Assembly (NCBI GenBank): GCA_028023455.1
Contig: JAQFVV010000022.1
Location: forward strand, 5,609,998 to 5,673,997
DNA from: Epiperipatus broadwayi
Taxonomy: Eukaryota; Onychophora; Udeonychophora; Euonychophora; Peripatidae
Direction: 5' to 3'
Length of the DNA: 64,000 nucleotides
In this document: positions 33,599 to 46,800 of the stretch, piece by piece
Position numbering within the stretch: the stretch's first letter is position 1
Layout: each line of letters begins with the position of its first letter
The notes under the pieces: generated by a model
Database searches by the model: none
The model's input: the letters and a program-made list of their open reading frames with translations, nothing else
Told to the model about the DNA's origin: nothing
Position numbers and translations under genes: made by a program

Positions 33599-34319
33599 TG
33601 AGAAGCAAACAAGTGGGGTAAAAAAAAAAAAAAGCTTAGTAAATTATGTTTTCATTTTCAAATTCAAAATGTAGAAATACAACTGTCGAAATCATGGATT
33701 GGTGTTCTCTTGCAGAGAAAAAAACAACCAATTAGAAGCTTGAAAAGATGAATTTACATCATTATTATACCATTAAATTTAAATACTTACTTTTTTTTTT
33801 CTTGCAAAAAAAAATACTGAAGGTGCTAAAATCAGCGAAATAATGTTAAAGATAGTGGGTTGAGAGCGAGTACAAGACATATATGAAGATACTCGGGCAT
33901 TTCTGGTATAGACTTGGCAGGTTCTTCACATCTGTGAAATTAAAAAAAAAACATTATTAGTGCATCAATACAAAATATCAATCACACATGGTTATTTGTT
34001 AATTAAGAAGAGTGTTATCACATCTGTTGACCATCAAACTATTGCTGGGACACACATAAAAGCTTGGTGGGCCGCAGGTTGAGTATTGCTGATTTAGACA
34101 TTTGTTTTGTAAGCTCTGTCAATAATTTTTCTACTTCATTTGCTTTCTTTAAAATATCAGTAATAATTTTATCATTTCCTGGAACCTTTCCCTTTTTCAT
34201 AGATTTAATTGCAAATTTCATTTTTTCATTTAGAATAAATGCTTGAACTCAAATGAAAAATCATATTTGATTTTTTTTTATTTAGGAAAATTATAATTAC
34301 TTTCAAATATATATATAAA

Positions 34320-35760
34320 GTAAAGTGGGTTATTTCTATGTAATAATTAGATATGTTCAGCAGTGATGCTGCTAGGAAACTTTGATTACTATGGCCAGTC
34401 CTGAGGTAAAGCTACTTTGTTCTAATAATAATAGCTTTTTTGTCTTGAGTTTAATTATAAACAAAAGGGGTCTCTCCTTAATTTTTAACACATTATTATA
34501 TGGATTTAAACTCAAATAACTATTTTAATAAGTATGAGGATTTACATAAATCACATATTCTTTTGACGTTCTGAAAATAATAATTCGTCTTCCTTAAAGA
34601 CTAATATATGTTAGGTTAAATATTTTCATGGACTTATTATGATGTAAACAAAATAAAGTATGAGACTACTGTCTTATAATAATCAGAGATATGTTTAGCA
34701 GTAGTTTGCTAGAGAAACCATCAATTACTATTGAGAATCCTAAAGTTAAATTATTTTGCTTTATTATTTATAATAGCTTTTTGTCTTGATTTAAATTAGA
34801 AACGAAAAGTAGGCCTCATTTTTGTTTTTAATCAAATTGGCCATATGGATTTAAGGCCAGACAACTATTTTTATTAGTATGAAAACTTAGAATAGTTGTA
34901 TAGCTTTAAATTTATATAACAGCTTGGGCTAAAAATAAAAGATGGGCCTTCTTTAGGTTCTAATTAAACTCAAGACAAAAAATTATTATTTGGAACTAGA
35001 GCAAGTAGTTTAATCTTAGAACTATCAATAGTAATTGTTGGTATTGCTAAATATATCTCTAGTTATTATATGGAAATGGACTCCCACTTTAATTTATATC
35101 ATAATAAATCCATGAAAATATTTAATCTGATATATGCAACTCTCTGGTGATATGAAATATTATTTTACAGAAGTCAAAAGAATATACGATTCTTTTAAGT
35201 TCTCCTACTTATAAAAATAACTGCGTTTAAATCATTAAACAATTAGGGTTAGAAATAAAAGGACATTATTTTGTTTCTAATTAAACTGAAGACAAAGAAG
35301 CTACTACTGGGTACTAAAACAAAGTATCTTCAGAACTGTCAGCAGTAACTGATTGTTTGCTATCAACAACACTATAAAACTTGTTATTAGTTATTATATG
35401 AAAATAAATTAATGAAAAGATACAACTCTCTAAAGGAGATGAATTACTATTTACAAGATGTCAGAATATGGTGTGATTATTCTAAGTTTTCATTCTTATA
35501 AAAAAAAAAAATATCTGAGTCCAAATCCATATAACTTGTTGAGTTAAAAATAAAAGTGGGACCTTCTTTTGTTTGTAATTAAAGTGAAGACAAGTTATTA
35601 TTTATTACTAGAGGAAAGTAGTTTTGTCTTGGTAGTGTCAATAATAATTTCCTAACAAGATCACTGCTAAGAATATCCCTAGTTATTACATGGTAAGAGA
35701 TTCACAGTTTGTTTACATAATAATAAATTCATGAAAATATTTAATGTAACATATCCATCT
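34320..35760. repeat. Tandem ~350-bp units with an orientation switch
   Basis: Two forward units (starting about 34345 and 34685) are followed by about three units in reverse orientation (about 34880-35755), so the array is palindromic about 34880. Shared landmarks are TTTTCATGGAYTTATTATGA, AATAGCTTTTTTGTCTTGA and TATGGATTTAA, with their complements in the second half. Units differ by many substitutions and small indels. No coding content or family recognised. Confidence 0.6.
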
Positions 35761-35930
35761 TGACTTCATCATGTTTCACCCATCAAAAACCATGACTATT
35801 CTCTCTCAATATATATGTGTATTTCATGAACAACCTTTACTTATCAAGTGATATCAATTTCTCATATATATATATATTTATGAACCTTCAGAATATATAT
35901 ATATATATGAACCTTCAGAATATATATATA

Positions 35931-37717
35931 TGGTACCGTGTTCGAATATGCGTCCTCGAAACACCGGCCTCTTAGGCAGAGAAGAACATACTCGGAGAGT
36001 ATGTATGCCCAAACGATAGCTATAAAATTATAACTAGCGTTAGATTTCCAGGACATAATTTCTTCGTGACTGTTGAGTTCAACAGCACATTCAAAGCACT
36101 TTTTTTTGTTTGTGTATAAACACGGGTGCCAGTTATCTATTCAAAAATAATAAACAATGTACTTTGAGCAATGGCCACTAACTCAACACCTAAATCCATG
36201 ACTAGCTCAGCTGTTTGTAATCACTCATAGATTATACATAATTAGTGGTTAAAAGAATTGATAAAAGAATTGTAAAAGGAATTTATAAAAGAGATTGATA
36301 AAAAGAATTGACCGACAAATAGAGTTTAATTTTAAAGACAATTTATTAACTAACATTAATTTACTAAATTTAAACATCTTTATAATTTAATATAATACAC
36401 ACACATTTTAAATTAACATTTCTAAACTAGTTTAAATATTCTTGTTGATTTTAATAATAGAACACTGGTATTTATCTAATTTAACTAATAACACTGATGT
36501 AAGATCACGCACATATTAACTCATATAGATTCACAAATATAGCAATAAAGCATTAATAGCATTTGAAACTTAAACACACATATCAATAGTTCATTTTATG
36601 TATGATATAGAGTTCATATAATTAGACTCTTGGAGGATTCGCACGAATTAATGCAATGCAATGGCTATTATAGAATAAACGAAAATAAGCAAATGTTTTA
36701 CCTAGGATTTTGAACGTAGATTTAGAACTTTGTTTTCTTCTTGTTTGTTTCTTCTTCCAGCTGGCTGGGACATTTCCTTGATGAATTTCCTTATTATTCA
36801 TGATCATTACTATTGGAGACAGATATTGATGGAGATTTTCTAAGATGTTATGCTGACATTATTTCACGAGCAGATCTTGCTGTTTTCATCAGACATCAGG
36901 CTGGAGAGACATGTATTCCCAAAAGCTGCTCAACACTGCAATTTTGTGTTTCTGGATACAATTAACTTAACTGATTGAAATTAACTGACTCAATTGATTT
37001 GTGAACTGAACTCTTGTCTCAACTAATTTGTGAACTGAACTCTTGTCCGATAAAATTTTACTATTTATACCTGCGATGTGTTGTCCTTGTAGTATCCTCC
37101 GGCAAAAATCTGTTGTCGAAATTCTTTAGCAATTAATCCTTTGACGTGTTTTTGAAGATTGTTTAATTAATAATAGCCATGCAGAAGTGTTGTTTTATAT
37201 TTTAATTAATTAATAGCCATTGCCGTGTTTTTTTAATGATAATCTTCTTTTCTTTCATTTTAATATTTATTACGCATACATTTTTTATTTATTTACCATC
37301 GCACATATATACACACATATATTACTAGTTTTAAGATTATTTTTCTTTAATTCGAATGAAAAGAGATTTGTATTTTTTTAACTTTAAATTATTTATATTT
37401 TACTAATACTAATAAGAAAACTCTTTACTTCCTTTTTATAAAACCTTTAGTTGATTTTTCTAACGAAAGACCCCTCTCCCCTTCTAATTAATAAGTTGTA
37501 ACTTTTATTTCAAACTAATGATAGAAAACTATTTGACTCTTACTTTTTCTTTCATGAAAGATTTTTTTTTGTTTTAAAATTCTGACATTTTAATTTTACT
37601 TTTGACAGCAAACTGATTTTGTTTACTTAAAGCAACCTTTTAGATTTTTATAACTTATTTATTATTTAATAATTTTTTTAGGCAAAATCATCATGTGCCA
37701 ATTTCATTATTGGTACA
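35931..37717 (-). repeat. 3' LTR of the minus-strand LTR element
   Basis: Plus-strand borders are TGGTACCGTG and TATTGGTACA. Matches 40104-41903 almost throughout, including TGGCCACTAACTCAA and GGAGATTTTCTAAGATGTTA. Short minus frames in both LTRs at 36622-36807 and 40797-40982 are parallel copies of the same sequence and are not thought to be genes. Confidence 0.9.
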
Positions 37718-38977
37718 TTACACTGCCCTCCCTTTGACCATTTTATTTCTGACAACATTAAATCTTCATTTATTATTCTTTCTAAGTTTGCTTTTTTGAT
37801 ATCTTTTACTTTACATACCAAGGGCAATCTCCAATGATACTTTTCTTCTTTCTATGCTGGCAACATTGTTTACAATGTTCTGAGTCCTGGATAGTGACCA
37901 CGAGGACAAACTAATTTTGTGGCACAGGGATCTTTTATAAATGAAGCTTCGGCTGCCGATTCTCTTGATCGGACTTTGACTAAGAAAAGGTCGCTGTGAA
38001 TGGCAGGAATTTTCAACTGTCCATTTCCGACTTACGCTTTGGAATGAGGTCCGAAATATAGGGATTCTCCCCTGGAAAAAAGACTTATGACTTACTCTGG
38101 TTGTCGCCAGTGCGCATTTTAAAAGAGGAAGGATCCCGGCCAATCCATTACAGGTACTAAGTTTTATCCACGACAGCTTTTAAACTTATCCTTAGCTAAA
38201 CATTTTTATACTACCCTCATCCCTTTAATTTCGAACCCTGATACTTTCCTAATACAACTTAGATTGACTTTCATTTATATTTATGAGCATTACAATATCA
38301 TTTTTAAATCAACATGAACATTATCTTAAACATTTATTTATATTAACCTTTACTCGAATATTATTTTAACATATTTACTTACATTACACAAATTGTACAA
38401 TATTATTTTTAAACCATTACGAACATCATTTAAATATTTATTTAATCTTACAATACTATTCTAAACTCTTACGAATATTATTTATATTACAATATTATTT
38501 TTAAACATTTGTTTACCTTATATATTAACGTACGTGTACTTAGAAAACTCTTTTATTTTACTGCTCTTCATTATTATACAATTATCTATTTGACTAACTT
38601 AATTTTATTCTAGAAATTCCGTTATCTTTTCATTTATTTAAATCTACAACTTTACTTTTACATCATTAATTTGACCCATTTATTTAACTTGATTTTATTG
38701 ATTTTTTATTTATTTGAACTGTTTATTTACGAGCATTTTCTTAATTGATATGTGCGTGGAGAAAAACAAAATCTTTTATTCTACGAAGCCTCCGTTATTA
38801 TTATTGCTTTCAAACATTTAATTTATTATTCAGTTATTTTTAATTTTATTATTTTAGTTTTAAATAGAAGTTTCAGATTTAAACTTCTCAAATTATTGAC
38901 ATTAGAATAATCATATTCCTGCTCATTGTCCATTTCCAGTCCTTTTTGTTTATTTCCTTTACTATTCCGCCCGTTTA

Positions 38978-39742
38978 CTATCTTTTAAATATGTCTGGCA
39001 GTTCCTTCTTTCTTTCTACTAACTCACTAACATAAATTATACTCCATATTCTCACATCTATAAAGTTTGTTGCTTTATCTCTTTCTCTCTCTGTCCTATT
39101 TTCTGCCTTGTAAATTAGAAAACTTTTAAGCTTCACAGACCTCTGTATTTTTCCTAACCGTGAATATTTTTTTCTATTCTTTCTCTTCGTTTTAAATCTC
39201 CGTTTAAAACAAACACAAACTTTTACTTTAACCTTTTTAAATTTTTGTAAAAACTTTTCAACGCTATCTTCTACCTTGAATTTATGTCCCTCTTCTATTT
39301 CTTGATCTCTATTTGTTTCTACCTTCTCTATAGCAATGCTATCTGATTCTAATTTAATTTCTATTTCCAAACTACTATATTTACCACTATCTGACTCTAC
39401 TATCTCTTTCATGACCTCCACATCTTTATTTCCTTTGACAAAATCTACTTCTATGATCTCTTTACTCAACTCATTTTTCAACTCCTTTTCCACCTCAACT
39501 TCTTTTTCTACTTCCTGAGTTTCTTCTACTTCTCCCATTATTTCTCTTCTCATTTCTTTAATTTCCCTAATCATTTCTTCATTTATTGCCTGCTGGCCCT
39601 GCTAAACTTCACTAATTTCTTCCTTCATTGCCGGCTGGCCCTGCTTAACTTCACTAATATCCTCCTTCATTTCTATCACCAACTTCATCAACATCTTCAT
39701 CATCATCTGTGACTCATTCTCTTCTTTTTCCACAACTCCCAT
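38978..39742 (-). pseudogene. Gag-like coiled-coil protein of the long-LTR element
   Basis: Starts MGVVEKEENES with ATG at 39742-39740 and runs 254 codons to the stop at 38978, with one in-frame TAG at 39604-39602. It contains two tandem copies of a MKEEISEVKQGQ-like block; the second copy carries the TAG where the first has Lys. An extremely Glu/Lys-rich stretch, probably coiled coil, follows (about residues 55-100), then a basic region (KRRFKTKRKNRKK). I see no zinc knuckle. Position after the primer site, size and composition fit a gag-type protein of a non-autonomous element, but homology is not established. Confidence 0.5.
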
Positions 39743-40103
39743 TTTTAAAACAATATTTTATTTCACTAAATTTAATATAAGACTTATTTATTTTATTTCT
39801 TACTAAAATGAAAACACACGCTGACCACCCCTTTTGTCCATTTTTCCACCCGATCTTAACGCTTCAGCTCCACCCATAATACCCAATTGTCTCTGATTTA
39901 ACATAATGATTTATTTTAACTAACATGAATGTTAAAATCTCTTTTCATTTAAAGGAAAAAAAAAGTTTTCGATCAATTCTTTTTTTAAAATTAAAACACT
40001 TTTACATACGTAATTTAGCTTTTGTATAAAAAATTTTCGAACAAGAAACAAAGTATTTAATTACTATTGTTTCTTAGATCCAGCCCCAAGTTGGGTATAG
40101 CCA

Positions 40104-41903
40104 TTGTACCGTGTTTTAAAATGATGTCCTTGAAACACCGGCCTCTTAGGCAGAGAAGAACATACTCAGAGAGTATGTATGCCCAAATGATAGCTATAAA
40201 ATATATAACTACCATTAGATTTCCAGGACATAACTTCTTCTCAACTGTTGAGTTCAACACCACGTTCAAAGCACTTGTTTTTGTTTGTGTATAAACACGG
40301 GTGCCAGTTATCTATTCAAAAAGAATAAACAATGCACTTTGAGCAGTGGCCACTAACTCAATGCCTAAATCCATGACTAGCTCAGCTGTTTGTAATCACT
40401 CATAGATTATACATAATTAGTGGTTAAAAGAATTGATAAAAGAATTGTAAAAGGAATTTATAAAAGAGATTGATAAAAAGAATTGACCGACAAATAGAGT
40501 TTAATTTTAAAGACAATTTATTAACTAACATTAATTTACTAAATTTAAACATCTTTATAATTTAATATAATACATACACATTTTAAATTAACATTTCTAA
40601 ACTAGTTTAAATATTCTTGTTGATTTTAATAATAGAACACTGGTATTTATCTAATTTAACTAATAACACTGATGTAAGATCACGCACATATTAACTCATA
40701 TAGATTCACAAATATAGTAATAAAGCATTAATAGCATTTGAAACTTAAACACACATATCAATAGTTCATTTTATGTATGATATAGAGTTCATATAATTAG
40801 ACTCTTGGAGGATTCGCATGAATTAATGCAATGCAATGGCTATTATAGAATAAACGAAAATAAGCAAATGTTTTATCTAGGATTTTGAACGTAGATTTAG
40901 AACTTTGTTTTCTTCTTGTTTGTTTCTTCTTCCAGCCAGCTGGGACATTTCCTTGATGAATTTCCTTATTATTCACGATCATTACTATTGGAGACAGTTA
41001 GATATTGACGGAGATTTTCTAAGATGTTATACTGACATTATTTCACGGGCAGATCTTGCTGTTTTCATTGGACATCAGGCTGGAGAGACATGTATTCCCA
41101 AAAGCTGCTCAACACTGCATTTTTGTGTTTCTGGATACAATTAACTTAACTGATTGAAATTAACTGACTCAATTGATTTGTGAACTGAACTCTTGTCTCA
41201 ACTAATTTGTGAACTTAACTCTTGTCCGATAAAATTTTACTATTTATACCTGCGATGTGTTGTCCTTGTATTATCCTCCGGCAAAAATCTGTTGTCAAAA
41301 TTCTTTAGCAATTAATCCTTTGACAACATGTTTTTGAAGATTGTTTAATTAATAATAGCTATGCAGAAGTGTTGTTTTATATTTTAATTAATTAAAAGCC
41401 ATTGCCGTGTTTTTTTAATGATAAGCTTCTTTTATTTCATTTTAATATTTATTACGCATACATTTTTTTATTTATTTACCATCGCACATATATACGCACA
41501 TATATTACTAGTTTTAAGATTATTTTTCTTTAATTCGAATGAAAAGAGATTTGTATTTTTTAAACTTTAAATTATTTATATTTTACGAATACTAATAAGA
41601 AAACTCTTTACTTCCTTTTTATAAAACCTTTAGTTGATTTTTCTAACGAAAAACCCCTCTCCCCTTCTAATTAATAAATTGTAACTTTTATTTCAAACTA
41701 ATGATAGAAAACTATTTGACTCTTACTTTTTCTTTCACGAAAGATTTTTTTTTGTTGTTTTAAAACTCTGACCTTTTAATTATACTTTTGACAGCAAACT
41801 GATTTTGTTTACTTAAAGCAACCTTTTAGATTTTTATAACTTATTTATTATTTAATAATTTTTTTAGGCAAAATCATCATGTGCCAATTTCAATACTGGT
41901 ACA
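40104..41903 (-). repeat. 5' LTR of the minus-strand LTR element
   Basis: Second copy of the long LTR. Its plus-strand left border reads TTGTACCGTG, so the canonical minus-strand CA end has changed to AA. The right border ends ACTGGTACA. Confidence 0.9.
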
Positions 41904-42405
41904 ATATATATATATGAACCTTCAGAACTTGTTGATTGTTTGATACTTCTCCATCATATCAGCCTCATGCAAAATAAGAACTAGATTTTATTCATTTTAA
42001 TGCCTTGTAAATAGATGTTTTCAAAAGTTTTTTCTTCTTTGTATCAGTACATCTTTCATTTCAACTCTGCTGTATCACAACCATCCACCATCATAAAAAA
42101 TTATACCATTTTTCTCTTTTTAATATACATACCTTTCATGCTTCATTCATTAAATGAGCTAAATTAATAAATATTCAAGATTCCACACCACCGATTGCTT
42201 AATACTTCGTTATTACACCACTCTCATACCATATAGGGACTACATTCTATTCATGTTTAATTTCTTGTTGAAATATTAATAATTATTATATTGCAATGAT
42301 AATTCTAAGTTTGTTTTGGTTTTTATCAAATTATCCCTCATCTCAACTCTATCATACTATAACGATCCTCCAGTGAAAAACCTACACCATTTTTTTTTAT
42401 AAAGT
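41904..42405. repeat. Two diverged direct units of an AT-rich repeat
   Basis: The segments about 41930-42115 and 42180-42400 align loosely (TTTCATTTCAACTCTGC with CCTCATCTCAACTCTAT, and AACCATCCACCATCATAAAA with AACGATCCTCCAGTGAAAAA). The same repeat seems to continue left of the LTR element near 35760-35930, so that element interrupts it. Family unknown. Confidence 0.45.
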
Positions 42406-44240
42406 TTGAGCATTTATCAAACAATAAAGAAATTTAATTATTACTTTATATACATTTATGCCTATTTAAAATTACCCCAAATCCAAAACTCAATCAGACT
42501 ATCCAAGAAAATAAAATCAAAAACACAAACAATGGTTTCACTGCTACAAGAAGACTTCTCAAGTGTAAAGAACTACAAAACACCACCATATTTATATTAA
42601 ACATTACCCACAAATCCATTTACTTCCCATCCACCCTTAATATTAAAAGAACTTTTAAATAAGTTAATTGCTTCAGAATAATAAATTTTCAATAATAAAG
42701 ATTTTTATTTCATTTCTCTCAAAGAAGACAACCTTAGCTTCATTAAAAATAATAGTGTGGCCTATATCTTTTTCATGAATGTACAAAGTCTGGTTGAGTT
42801 TTGGATTTGGAATAATTTTAATTATTTATTAACTAGTTTAGTTTTATGATTGTAATGTTTACATTTATGTCTATGTAAAAATAACAATGAGCATAATAAA
42901 CTTCCAAAATACCATAAATTTAAGAGCCAATAGCATTCCCCCCTAGCAAACATTGGTCATTTAATTCAGCAGCATAATTAATTATCTCTGACTGATTTTC
43001 ACACATATATTCATTCACACATACAAATGTGCAAATTTATTAAAATCAGAGACCCGTTTAATTTTTCTGCAAATATAAATTCCAATATCCTTTCTAATTT
43101 TATCTCAGTCATGCTTTGACACAGATATTCTATATCTAAAGCCTGGTTTAGCATTTAGTAAAATAAAAAATATATTTTTTATACCAAACTTATCAAATCT
43201 CTTCATCATATTATTATTTCATTACTTTATTTATTACTATGTATACACATATGTTATTGAAAATTTTTGAAAAGGCTTTAAATGTGATATACGCTATATA
43301 AATCATATGAGTTATTTATATTTACAATTCTGTGTAAAATACTCAATATTTATAAATTACACATTATTCTGCATTATTTATGTTATAAAAATATACTCAG
43401 TTTCATTTACTCTTTGGATTAATTTTATAATGAATTGCAGTAACAATTTGCCTTTTATTCCTCTTTAAACAGAACAGAGAAATAGCAAGTATATAATGCA
43501 ACAGTCTATTGCATCAAGGTTTAATCTACTGGTTAATGATTCCCAACCTAGAAGAGGATGCTAAATATTTTTTACTATTTATTACATTACTTTAAGTGGT
43601 CCTCATTAGATATAGAATCTAATGCAAACATAACCACCATTCACCCACAAGAAAAATTGAAACTTGAAGATAGAATGCTTTTCCATAGTTGCTATGAATA
43701 TATTTTCATTCATTATAGACTTATCACATTAATAGTCTTGGCAACATCTGTATGCCTAACAGAATACCCATAAATTTCAGAACAAACCATACCCTACTAC
43801 AATAATTAATTCCTTTCAAGCGCAGTCGAACTCATGGGAATCTAAAAGGGAAGGTTGGGATCTCAGAAGTAAATTAATTTAATGAAAGCATTTGTGTCTG
43901 TGTGATATATTAGGATATGTTTAATGGAATAGAGACAGACTCCTATTAATTCAAACAAACACTTCATTTTACAATATGGCATGTTTAGGAAAAGCTAGTT
44001 GATATTGAACAAAATTTTCTTACATAAATATAATAATAATACAATATAAGAAGTATATATGTAAAATCAGTTGGTACATCAAACAGTCATGTTATCTTAT
44101 TTTCAGACTGATTATTTATTGTTTCTTTGGGTTTGGTTAATATCTATACATTCGGCTATATTACCAAAATATTGATATGAACTAATAATTAATAATCTAA
44201 TAATTTTTATATAATAACAACAATAATAATAAAAATTATT
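42406..44240. other. AT-rich stretch, nothing recognised
   Basis: Short open frames occur near 42406-42600 and 43558-43773, but they have no domain motif, compositional bias or neighbour that supports a gene. Confidence 0.35.
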
Positions 44241-44249
44241 ATTGTTCAA

Positions 44250-46800
44250 TTCATTTATTTAAATTCTAAACAACAGCATATAGCCAATTACAGTTTGCAC
44301 ATTAAAAAATTAAATGCATATAACATAACAATAAAAGGAATTAACAAACAAAAAAGTAAAAATAAATAAATACATATATAAATGAATAAAGTAAATTAAA
44401 TTAATCAAACATCACATTTAAATTTAATAATATTACAAAATTGCTTATAATTTAAATTAAAATGATTAGTATTACCAAAAATATGATTGTATAAAAGAAG
44501 GTAGCCTGAATAAAGAAGAAAATTTAAGAACATTGGAATGACAAGTTTGAATATAACAGGCAAAAGCAGGCTGAGTATCATGTTCACAAGACCTAATTGT
44601 AATAATTGAAATTGTATCAGAGGGAATAACTTGTTGATTGATGATTTTATAAGGATATTTAAGATCTCTACATTTCCATCTATAAGGAAAAATGAAGAAC
44701 AACTTTATTTTCCAGAGAAATATGTTTGAAGAACTTATTAGACACTGATTGCAGTAAATTACATCCTTGTTTGGAATTAGGGTTCCAAGTCATTGAACAA
44801 TATTTAATGATGGGAAGAACCAAGGACAAAAATAATTTCAACTTTATATCATCACAGAAATGATAATCATGCCTAATGATGTCACCCATGATTTTAAAAG
44901 CTTTGCCAATGATCGTTTCTAAATGAGAAAGAAAAGATCCATTACTAGAAAATAAAATTTCCAGATCTTTTTGGGATCCAACAGAATTAATTTTATGAGT
45001 ATTAATAAAATAACAAACATTTAAAGTTTCTTAGAATATGAAACAAGGGAACACTTATTAAAATTAACTGCCATATTATTTAGGTCACACCAAGCACTAA
45101 AGTTATCAATATCTTTCTGAAGGAGAATGCAGTCAATCATCGATGCAATTCTTCCAAAGATTTTTACAGTCACCAGCACAGCACAAAAAATAATATTTCA
45201 GGTAATCCTTGATGTCATTAATATAAATGTTAAAAAGCATAAATGCTAAAATACTATCCTGGGGAACATCTAAATTACATTCAAAATTATATAAAATATT
45301 ATTATTGTATTTGATATATGCTTTACAACTACAAACAAAGGATTGAAACCAATAAATAACTTTAGTGTAAAACCCATTGAAGGAGAATGATGTAGTCTCC
45401 TTTATCAAAGGCTTTTGATAAATCAAATAACATCAAGTCTGCTGATTTTCAATTGTATGTACTATATATGATAATAAACTGTTAGCAAATTACTTTCAAT
45501 TGATTTATTATGAAAAAAACCATGTTGTGAAGAAGAAATGATTTTACTAACATCTGAAATAGTTTTATTATAAATAAACACACCTTTCAAAAATCCAAGC
45601 AATAATATGTAAAACAGAAATACATTTATAATTATTAATACAGTCACAGGAGCCGTTTTAAAAAATTAGAATCATTTTGGCACATTTAAGAACATTAGGA
45701 AAGCACAAGAGTTAAGTGATAAATTAAAGATAAAGGCAAGGAGATGCTGCAATAGATTTTGATAGATCTTTATAATTAAAGAAAGGAATAATATAATGTC
45801 CTTAACTGAAATGAGTTTTAAGTCACCTGATACCTACAATAACATTGTCTCTAAAGATATAGTCAATCATGCAGTGAACAATAGGTGAATTGCAAGGTAA
45901 TATAATTTTTGAAGATATAATATGTTGTGAAGAATATAAGGCAGCAAAATACTGGAGAAAATAATTTGCATCTAATAGGTAATTATGAGTAACTTGAACT
46001 CTTTTCTTACCCAAGTCTGAGTTATTAATAAAATCTCAAAAAAATTTAAGATAGGAGAAATATTAAATTCAGTTTTTTAAATATAATTTTGTAAATCTCT
46101 TTTGTAAACATGTTTAACCAATCTTCTGAAATTAATAAAATTATTATAAAAAGAGGTATGCTGTGTTTTTAAATAGAGTCTGTTGTGGTAAGATTTCCTT
46201 CTAATACTCTTAATGAGAATATATAAAAACCAATGGGGAAAACCCTTAGGGAAAGAGAATTTACTGGGAATATATAAATCAATAAAGCTATTAAGAATCT
46301 GCAAAAAATAATCTAAGTAATGATTCACATCATTGTAGGAATACAATGAATTCTAATTAACTTTAGAAAAATTCTTACAAAAATCAATGTAATTACCTAC
46401 CCTATAATCTCTTTTTAAAATATTAAAAGAAGTAACTTTTTGAGTGATATATTCTAATATGAAACTCAATAGGTGGATGATGAGAATCAATAGAAAAAAT
46501 AGCAGATAAAGTGAAAATTACTAATTATTGGTGAATTACATATAACATAGTCTTAAGTATGTGGATAAGCATTAACAGATAGGTTATATTGTATAAGCCC
46601 AAAAAATTTACAAAACCGTAACATTCTAAAAGTTTTAGGAGACAAAAAAAGAAAAGTGTGTAGTAATTCTACCCTGAAATAAAACTGGAATGTTTAAATC
46701 ACAAGTAATAATAATAATATTATATCCAATCAAAAAATCTTCATGAGTGAGGTCAAACAATAGTCAAGTTCTAAAAGTGAGAAAGTCGGTTTAAGATATA
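44250..46800 (-). pseudogene. Jockey-like LINE, EN-RT remnant
   Basis: Minus strand, 5' to 3': an endonuclease trace with LNIPVLFQG near 46690. Then the EN-RT linker FPKGFPHWFLYILIKSIRRK (46238-46179). RT follows with SSQHGFFHNKSIESNLL near 45535-45485, VPQDSILAFMLFNIYINDI (45267-45211) and CCAGDC, where YADD would be, near 45180. After that come KLKLFLSLVLPIIKYCSMTW near 44840 and the C-terminal end. The VPQ-SIL-LFNIYIND motif is typical of Jockey/CR1-type RTs. Many frameshifts. The 3' end is an (ATAATA/ATT)-rich tail near 44215-44250. Confidence 0.82.

Larger units (their letters stand above)
31080..34091 (-). mobile_element. hAT DNA transposon with perfect 8-bp TSD
   Basis: Ends CAGGGATACACAACCT and (reverse strand of the right end) CAGCAATACTCAACCT form the terminal inverted repeats. 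The octamer ATTTAGAC is duplicated exactly at 31072-31079 and 34092-34099. Inside, on the minus strand, is a broken GTF2IRD2/ZBED-like transposase. A SINE sits at 33493-33598. The element is inserted in LINE copy B, so it is younger than that LINE and older than the SINE. Confidence 0.93.
29160..34250 (-). pseudogene. RTE-type LINE (copy B), split by an S foldback and a hAT
   Basis: Reading the minus strand: the start of the RT domain, IKSMKKGKVPGNDKIITDIL (about 34215-34156), then after the hAT, IPDE and AFKKDDKEDIRSY near 31060-31000. Next is KAFDSMSI near 30770, the palm motif. After the S foldback come GVRQG-like and LRFADD-region remnants near 30030-29800. The C-terminal end shows RLKWRWAGHISRRGDN near 29370-29320 and TELNLGRY near 29190, with a tail CTGCAATGGATCGATGGTGG. 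Order and motifs fit craniofacial-development-protein-2-like RTE LINEs. All frames are broken. Confidence 0.78.
35931..41903 (-). mobile_element. LTR retrotransposon with 1.8-kb LTRs, no pol found
   Basis: Near-identical 1.8-kb direct repeats (35931-37717 and 40104-41903) enclose 2.4 kb. In the minus orientation each LTR starts TGTACCA and the downstream one ends GGTACCA. A primer-binding-site-like TGGCTATACCCAACTTGGGG directly abuts the 5' LTR (minus strand, from 40103), and a purine tract AAAGGGAGGGCAGTGTAA abuts the 3' LTR (minus, 37735-37718). Both outer borders lie in ATATAT sequence next to GAACCTTCAGAA motifs, so ATATA is the likely duplication. The only coherent reading frame is gag-like. 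This is a large non-autonomous LTR element, probably young. Confidence 0.85.

Noticed and set aside
34320-35760. CRISPR-like or regularly spaced repeat array
   Set aside because: Units are about 350 bp, diverged and switch orientation, in an animal genome.
37811-38143. A 110-residue frame in the long-LTR element as a pol remnant
   Set aside because: No RT, RNase H or integrase motif is visible in it or in the alternative frames.
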